From positions 15,928,852 to 15,992,851 of the forward strand of contig CM070508.1 in the NCBI GenBank assembly GCA_036346375.1: DNA of 64,000 nucleotides, in the 5' to 3' direction. How positions within the stretch are numbered: position 1 is the stretch's first letter; the number at the start of each line of letters is the position of its first letter. Below are positions 57,311-64,000 of the stretch, piece by piece. Below the pieces are notes generated by a model that saw only the letters and a list, made by a program, of their open reading frames with translations, was not told where the DNA came from and ran no database searches. This stretch comes from Guadua angustifolia. Its lineage: Eukaryota; Streptophyta; Magnoliopsida; Poales; Poaceae. Both the position numbers and the translations under genes were made by a program.

Positions 57311-58332
57311 TGTCGGTGTTTCGTATAACCGGCAAGTGAATTTGTAGGTGTAGGGGGTCGTGCGCTCCCTCTCCTCAAATGGTTCGACGCAGGGAGTCCA
57401 AGATTTATACTGGTTCGGGCCGAATGTCCCTACGTCCAGTTCGTGGTGGTGGTGTTTGTATTGCTATAGGGGTGCAGCAGGCTACACGGGGTTACAAGCG
57501 AGGGCTCAAGACAGGCCTTGAGCGCCCGTCCGAGTGAGAGGATCGAGGGGACGGAGGCTCAGGAGCTAGGAGCGCTTGGTTCGAGCTGATGATGCACTCG
57601 ATCCCGGTGTGGGTTGGCTATCACCGAAAAAATCTCCCTTCCTCAAGGGCCCCGCCTCCCTTTATATAGGCGAGGGGCAAGTTACACGGAACTTAGAAAA
57701 AGGGCGAGGATATGCAGATTCAGAGTCCACCTCGCCTTGGTGATCGACAGTCCCTCGCTTGCCCCACGCCGTCAAGAGACACAATGGATAGTGTTTCGTT
57801 GGGAAGGTGCGCGCCGCCTCCGGGCCCGCTGACGGAGACGGCGAAGAGACAGTGTTGACTCGCGCGTCGGCCGGCCGCTTAGGAAGGAACCTTCTATCCC
57901 ATCATAGCCGCTATGTCCGGGGGGGCGGCCAACTTGCCGCCATCACTTACACGGGCGAGGTCGCCGACGGCTCATTGGGGCTCCTTCCTGATGCTGTGCC
58001 TGAGCTCGCGGAGGCGCTGACCTCGGTCTGGTCTGAGCTCATGGAGGCGCCTGCACCGGTCCGGGTTGAGTCTTCTGGCCGGATCGAGGCCGGAGAACTT
58101 TCGGGACCCGGCGAAGCATTCGGGTGAGGCTGGGCCCAGGGTGGCCCATATGGAACTCCGGCCAACGTTTGGCGATAATTCCATCCGCTAGGGGTGGCGA
58201 CTTGGGTAGTACTTCCCTCGATGCTCTGCGCTATCGCCGACCGTGTCGTCATGTCCGAACGGCAGAGAGAGAAGCGATCATGGAGTAGAAGTATGCTTTG
58301 CTGTGGGGCACCCCTGGTACGAGTATTCGTCA
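57311..58332 (-). mobile_element. 5' LTR of Tat-type gypsy element
   Basis: 1022 bp, partner of 46652-47741. TATA-like box on the minus strand at about 57661-57669. It is 68 bases shorter than the partner because of scattered small deletions. Confidence 0.9.
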
Positions 58333-58337
58333 CAAAT

Positions 58338-58930
58338 CTTCTATAATATCCTATCAATCCCAAAAATCCTCTGAGTTGTGTGGTATTACTAGGTTAGGGC
58401 CATTTGAGAATATCCACAATTTTCTTAGGGTCTGTGGACTCTAGCTCCACTAATCACATGACCTAGGTACTCCACCTAAGGAGTAGCAAAAATACATTTA
58501 GTCAACTTCACCTTTAGATGATGTTTTCTAAAGAGAGTAAATACCACTCTTAGATGTTCTTCATGATCCTTTCCAGTTTTGCTATACACAAGAATATCAT
58601 CAAAAAATACCATAACAAATTTCCTCAATTATTTGGCAAAGACAAAGTTCATCAAAGCTTGACAGGAGCATTAGTGAGTCCAAATGGCATTACCAAGTAC
58701 TCATAATACTCCAAATGAGCCCTGAAAGCAGTTTTGTGAATATCCTCTTCCCTCATTCTGACTTGATGACAACCCGATCGTAGGTCGAGTTTAGAAAATA
58801 CAATTGCCCCATGCAACTCATCCAATAGATCTTCAATAATAGGCATAGGAAACTTATTCTTAGTAGTCATAGCATTAAATTGCCTATAATCCACGCATAA
58901 TGACCTAGAACCATCCTTCTTCCTAACCAT
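58338..58930 (-). pseudogene. Chromovirus reverse transcriptase fragment
   Basis: Minus strand: VRKKDGSRSLCVDYRQFNAMT, then IVFSKLDLRSGCHQVRM and MPFGLTNAP blocks of gypsy RT (58652-58930). A decayed continuation follows to the CAAAT duplication. It continues at 46646 across the Tat insertion. Confidence 0.85.
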
Positions 58931-59674
58931 GACTACTGGTGATAAAAAGGACTAATACTATTGCAAATCTCATTATTGCTTAGCAATTGCTTAATGATGT
59001 TTTCTATTGCATCTTTTTGATAATGAGGTACCTTGTATAGCTTGAGGTTTGAGGGTTCTGACCCTCCTTTGATGTGTATAGCATGGTCTCATTCCCTGGG
59101 AGGTGATAGTCCTTTGGGCTCTTCAAAAACATTAGGGAATTGTTGTAGTATGACTTGAATGTGGGCTGGTACTGCTATACCTGGCTTTTCTTCATGTTTA
59201 GCAATTAGATTCACTTGGATTACACACCCTAACACTCCTTTTGGAATCATTTTCTCAACTTGATAGCACTGATAGTGTTTTTGTATACAGGAAGAGTATA
59301 ATCACTAAAAAAATCATTTCACTACCCTTATGTATGGCCAACACTCTTTTTCTTAAATCTAGTCCAATTGGACTGTGCTCACATATCTAGTCAAGTCCCA
59401 AAATGATGTCATAACTTTTAAGTGGTATCAACTTAAAGGTGTTTTGAAATTGAATTTCTTGGATAACATACTATAACTCTTCCACTTGATCATCCATTTG
59501 TAGTTCCCCACCTCTAGCCACAAATACTCTTTTCCTTGGTATCTGACTTAATGCTCAATTGGTTCTAATGGCAAATTTATAATCCATGAAAGAATTTGTG
59601 CTACCACTGTCTACTAGTGCCACTGCTTTCCTCCCTCCAAGTTTTGTGATCAAAGAAAACATTGCAGAATCAAT
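58931..59674 (-). pseudogene. Chromovirus protease and linker fragment
   Basis: Minus strand: the protease active-site motif VDSGSTNSFMD near 59590-59630, then a YDIILGLD flap-side motif near 59395-59415, then the linker to RT. Many stops. Truncated at 59674 by the next LTR. Confidence 0.75.
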
Positions 59675-62179
59675 TGTGACGACCTGCATAATTAGCCTAG
59701 GATAGCAATAGTAAAATTGTCATCATCCTAAGATAATTACACGAATCTCGGCACAGCCGATGGCGAAAGATCAGGATATCCATTGTTTTACCAGTTACTA
59801 TGCCGTGTTCAGAGTGTTGAAGCAAAACAATAATTAGAGACTGAATGAAAATATATTTATTACAAGCCATGCAGGGCTATATATCTATTACATAATATTA
59901 CAACGCTTCCCTGTATAGCAAAAGAGTACGGCTGCTGCCTGCACACACTAAATACCTCCTAGGAGAATAGTGAGGTCTATAGTAACTCCTAGTACTCTTG
60001 TTAGTAGTCTGTATAGTAATAGCCCTTCGAGCCGTCATCCTGATAACCCTAGAACCGATCTTGGGAGTAGGCTTCATCCTCAGCCACATACGTGGATCCA
60101 TCAGGATCTCCTTCTAGAAAAAGGGGAATATAAGAGTGAGTACAACGCACTCAGCAAGCATTATATAACAGATGCATCATAATGATTTTCTCTTCATCCA
60201 TCCCCATCCTTTCCTCCAAATATGTTTTATCAAAATTAAGTATGAGGTTTTATTTAAGGGTTGGAAATTTTAATTATTAAAAATCAACTACTAGCACTCG
60301 TATATGTGACAGGCTAGCTTCCGTAGCCTTCAATTCAGGAGACAGGCTTGAATTCAAGATTTTGACCCTGTGCAGGTTCGTATCACTTTACCCATAGCGG
60401 CCCTATTTCTGAGGCTCTAGAACGTTTATCGCTATTCCGGTACTAGATCTCCAACCTTGTATTTTGAGGGGGATATCCTCCCACCGCCCACGAATACAGT
60501 TGTACTTTGGTACCTCCGGCAGTACTCTTCCGAGCTTCAAATATACCACCTTCAACCATTCCATTCACAACTTTTCATCTCCAATAACTTCCATTCACCA
60601 TCAAACTGGGTATCCGGTACTACCTAGCCAAGCACTAATACACTTACCCAATGTAGAGATTGTAGTACTTTCCTAGGACAACCTTTTCTGACAGCGATCC
60701 ATCTCGCCATGGTTGATACTAAAAATACAACTCATTACCCGAGTGTAGGTGTTTATCCTTATATTATAGGCTATGTAAAGGGCCCCACCGGCATGGGGTA
60801 TCTTCCACCTCTTTCCTTGGCCCTCTACCCACCAAAGTTACTTCTAATAACCAATCCACGACTCCATTCATGGATCACCTTAACAACATACCACCATTTT
60901 CAGTCCACAATACCACATTACCATTCCCATTCCATTCCTTTCAAAAATCACATTCCATTTCCATCATTCATTCACCACACTCCTTCTATCCACATCCAAT
61001 TCAACATTTCATAAGAGCTGACCAAGGAGTCTTGCCTGAAATAAAATCTGACGGTCCGACCTCGTTCGAAGATGGGTTCTAATTAGAGAGGCGGTTTAGG
61101 TCGAGACATGAAAACAACAGAATACACTAAGGCATTTAAATTTTAATTATTTAATTTGGTGTCCAACCATATTTTTGATCTGGTCGTTCAGATTTTTTTG
61201 GCACTGATTAATTAATATCAGTTGGCAATTTTTACGCATTCCGCCAGTTGATCCACATAGATCAACGCGATCCACGACACGACTTATTTTTCTACCTCTC
61301 CTACTTTTTCTCTTCTTTCCTTTCCTCTTCCCATTTCCTTTTCTTCCTTTTTCTTCTTCTCTTCTCTTTCTTGCTTCTGGCCGAAGCCTTTTCTTGGCCA
61401 AAGCCTCTTCGATGTCTCCTCTTCTTTCTATGCTCTGGCCGAACTCCCCTTTTTCTCTTCCTCTTGCATCGGCTAGCTCCCCATGGCGCCGCCTCCGCTT
61501 CGGCCTGCCTTCGGCCTGCATGACGGCTGGCCTGGCTGGCTACCTCTCCCGCTCCTACAGCTTTCCTCCCTGCGTGACACATTGGCCCAAGCCTCAGCTT
61601 GGATGGCTTCAGCCCGGCGTGGCCCTATTCCTTCCTTGCACGGCACGCTGGCTCACCCACAGTCCGACATGCCCAACGGCTTCCTTCCCCTTCCCGGCCG
61701 ACGGTGGCGTGATCCCGAGACTACCACTCCCCCTTTGCTACCTCTGGCACCTAGGGTTCTACCCTCTTTTCTTCATTTTTGTTGCGATGTTACTTGATGA
61801 TTTTTGGATTAATACTTGTCATTAAGGGTTCTATGATGATGGTTGGGAGATTTTGATCTATTCATGAAAACAGATACTACATTATCCTAGTGGTTGTCCC
61901 AACCTTCTGAGAACCTCAAGGGAGACCTGATCTACCATCTGTCATGCCCCATTGGCTGCCTGCTACCCTGATCTACCACTTGCATAAAAGAACATGTACT
62001 GTTGCTACTGTTGGTGAGAGGGCAAAATGCACCTGGGAGGTTGGGGGCTAAGCAATGGGGATGCACTGGGGGTGGTATGAGGGCTGCAGATGGCTTGCTT
62101 GACCTCTACGCCTTCTGGTCTGTTGCCTTCTGGTTGCTTCCCCTCTTCTGGTGGTCCTCCTCCCTTTACTCGATGGCTC
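59675..62179 (-). mobile_element. Gypsy-type LTR inserted in chromovirus, cut by next element
   Basis: The left border is TGTGACGACC on plus, preceded by TCAAT. Internal order (GAGTAC..CTCAGC motif near 60135, pyrimidine- and GC-rich part at 61250-61750) is the same as in the minus-strand LTR at 7650-11169, so the LTR is read as minus. No gag or pol is attached. The right side ends where the LTR at 62180 starts; its true start is likely beyond that insertion. Confidence 0.5.
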
Positions 62180-63412
62180 TGTCAACAGATTTCACTGGGT
62201 ACCCTCTCCGACGACAAAGCCCTTCCACGGGCGGCCAGTGAACGGGCGGCGAAAGCACGCCGCCGCCGTGTGCCGCCCACGTGGCGCCTCGGCGAGCAGT
62301 GGGCGAAGCACGCCGCCGCCGTGCTCGCCCACGGGCGGTTTGGCGAACGGGCGGCGAAGCACGCCCGCGGCCAAAGCCGGCCCACGTGGCGCCCGGCAGC
62401 GTGTGGGCGAAGCACTTACCGCCGGCGCCGGCCCACGTGGTGCCCGGCGAAAGTGGGCGAAGACGCCGCCGCCGGCGCCCACCCACGTGGCGGCTCGGGC
62501 GAACGGCGGAAGAGCACGCCCGCCGCCAGTGCCGGTCCACGGGCGCCCGACGAAAGCAGAGGGCGAAGATGTCGCCGCCGGCGCCAGCCCACGTGGCGGT
62601 TTGGCGAACGGCGGGCGAAAGACGCCCACGGCCAAAGCCGGCTCACGGGCGCCGGGCGGCGGCAGGGTGAGCACGCTCGCCGCTTTGGCGCCTACCCACG
62701 TGGCGGTTCGGCGAACGGGCGGGCGAAGACGCCCGCCGGCCAAGTGCCGCCCACGTGGCGCCGGCGAGCAAAGCGGGCGAAGCACGCCGCCGCTTCGCGC
62801 CGCGAAGACAAAAGGTGGTGCGAGGTGGTTTCACCTCAAGTCTCCTTCCCTATCGTATCGCGTCGGACGGCAGTTCGCCGGTCAGCCTATCACCGCGAGG
62901 ATTTCGCAATAAACCCATTCCTCCGACGCCTCACCTACCCACAAAGAGAGGCTACGCATCGGCGGACGGCGAAGCCATGCGTCGGCATTTAATGAGGCCG
63001 AGGAACGGACAGACAGAAGGAGTAATAAATGCATAAGGATCAAGATGATGACCCCCCTTTACCTACTCCCGTTAGCCCTGCCTATATAAGGGCCTTCTAG
63101 TGCATGGGAAAGGGGGACGACGAGCCTAACAAGCAAGAGTTCCAAGAAGAGAGCCTAAGGAAGAACTTGTAACTCCTCACAGATGTACTAATTTCAAACA
63201 CTCTAAACAATCTAGCAGGAAGTAAGGCTATTACCCAAGGCAAAGGGGGCCTGAACCTGGGTAAAAAACCTCTGTGTCATTCATAGCTCATAGTCACGGA
63301 GTTCACCGCAGGAGTCTCTAGGTTTCTCGTTAGGGTTAGCTGTGCCAAGACGCCTCCCATCGAACAAAACCCGGCTCAGAAGTCACGGGCCTGTCAGCGG
63401 AATACGCCGGCA
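62180..63412 (+). mobile_element. 5' LTR of a gypsy element leaving the window
   Basis: Starts TGTCAACAG, ends CGCCGGCA, with a TATA box (TATATAAG) at 63083-63090 in the same context as in the solo LTR at 42463. Both share GGGTACCCTCTCC near the start and a GGTGCATGGGA-type stretch after the TATA box. U3 carries a tandem array of about 52-bp units with G-boxes. Confidence 0.8.
62277..62758. promoter_or_regulatory. Array of seven CCACGTGG G-box palindromes
   Basis: Perfect CCACGTGG copies start at 62277, 62382, 62433, 62483, 62589, 62696 and 62751, at spacings of about 51 or twice that. Intervening units carry degenerate CCACGGG versions. CACGTG is the core bound by plant bZIP and bHLH factors. 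Confidence 0.85.
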
Positions 63413-63427
63413 GGGCGCTGTAGGGGG
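63413..63427 (+). other. Possible primer-binding site
   Basis: GGGCGCTGTAGGGGG right after the LTR end resembles the TGGCGC..GGGG primer-site type of grass gypsy elements, with mismatches. Confidence 0.4.
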
Positions 63428-64000
63428 CTAGTGGTTGGTTTCCCGCTAACTCCCCGGCGAACTTCGGCGTTCTTTCTTCAAGAAGTCAGCCCGCGCGTCT
63501 GAAGATGGCGGGTTCTCAGCATCAAGGAGCGGCGGGCGAAGCGACACTCAGACGCGGCCCCAAGAATCTCTCGGCCGAAGGACCGTCTCACCCCGCCGCC
63601 GCAAGGTGGCAGCGTGGTTTTGTTGGAAGCGGCGGAGCACCCTGTGCGACGTCGGCTGGCCATGGAGGCCGCCACTCCGCCAGACCGCCATGTTCGTGCC
63701 CTCTCGACCACCTCCGGTGGAGTTTGCAGGAGATTCTCCGCCACCCCATGGTCGCGCGATATCGCTGGTCTCGTGGATGCCGCCCACGGTAGGGCTCGAC
63801 CGGCTGGCACCGCCGGTGCCTCGCTGTTCGGGCGCGGTTGGCGCTCAGCGCCTAGCCGCCTGAGAGCGGCCGGCCAGTGGGCCGAGCCGAGGGAAAACAT
63901 GCAAATACTGGTCCCGCTCTCGCTGGACGTGGGACCTTCGGTCCGCACTTGATGATAGCCGCCGTCGTCGCGGCGATGATCTCCGTGGCCCGCCAGCGCC
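63428..64000 (+). other. Start of internal region of the gypsy element
   Basis: A frame from ATG 63505 to 63792 (95 codons) could be the gag leader, but no gag motif is visible. The window ends before the diagnostic domains. Confidence 0.3.

Larger units (their letters stand above)
46652..58332 (-). mobile_element. Complete Tat-lineage Ty3/gypsy element, 11.7 kb, duplication CAAAT
   Basis: Both LTRs, a primer-binding site, gag, pol and a purine tract are present, flanked by CAAAT (46647-46651 and 58333-58337). Order on the minus strand: 5' LTR 57311-58332, gag, protease, RT, RNase H, second RNase H, integrase, a 3.7-kb post-pol region, purine tract, 3' LTR. The second, archaeal-type RNase H places it in the Tat lineage. 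All genes are frameshifted. By eye the LTRs differ at roughly one base in twenty over the first 200 bases and by many small gaps further in. Confidence 0.88.

Noticed and set aside
61147..61825. Pyrimidine-rich frames on both strands
   Set aside because: Leader-like part of a gypsy LTR; no domain visible.
62090..62992. 300-codon and 253-codon frames
   Set aside because: They translate the 52-bp G-box repeat array of an LTR; repeats with period near a multiple of 3 keep frames open.

Overview
This is a nuclear stretch of a grass (Poaceae) genome. Three intron-containing plant genes sit in a background of LTR retrotransposons, hAT and Tourist-like DNA elements, Helitron-like ends and a SINE. 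The grass assignment rests on the Sirevirus-type Copia LTRs, the large Ty3/gypsy LTRs with GC-rich leaders, and GC-rich first exons. No RNA gene and no CRISPR array was seen. Exon borders were read by eye from splice sites, frame and family similarity; no alignment or database search was run.

Layout. 1-6420: a Sirevirus-like Copia element that keeps two gag pieces but has no pol; its 3' LTR is cut short. 6421-7050: diverged tandem repeats. About 7650-11169: one large gypsy LTR on the minus strand. 11924-12206: a small Helitron-like element in front of gene 1. 12337-15094: gene 1, a secreted subtilisin-propeptide-type inhibitor with three exons. 15585-16303: an Ac-like hAT MITE with a perfect 8-bp target duplication. 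16930-18869: a decayed hAT transposase. 19192-19407: a Tourist-like MITE. 19760-20940: a Helitron-like end next to a broken ABCC transporter fragment. 22200-28875: gene 2, an EMB8-like alpha/beta hydrolase with 14 exons. 29804-32201: a plus-strand LTR followed by a primer-binding site. 33981-36588 (minus): gene 3, a CCDC47-like ER membrane protein with three exons and a SINE in its first intron.

From about 37475 to 62179 there is a nested block. The base layer is a Ty3/gypsy chromovirus on the minus strand. Its pol reads in pieces from protease (59.6 kb) to a chromodomain-like tail (42.15 kb) and its 3' LTR. Inserted in it are a 3.9-kb hAT element (perhaps the source of much of its LTR length here), a gypsy solo LTR (5-bp duplication ATAGT), a Copia solo LTR (ATTCC), a complete 11.7-kb Tat-type gypsy element (CAAAT, imperfect first base in one LTR) that carries its own small Copia solo LTR, and a further minus-strand LTR. 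At 62180 another LTR element begins and runs out of the window; its LTR carries an array of seven perfect G-box palindromes.

How the genes relate: the three genes are ordinary single-copy-type housekeeping or regulatory genes with no operon-like link. The most unusual signals are in the mobile DNA: antisense reading frames with their own TATA-like boxes in the Tat element, the G-box array, a long nested hairpin in the hAT element, and a transporter fragment beside a Helitron end.
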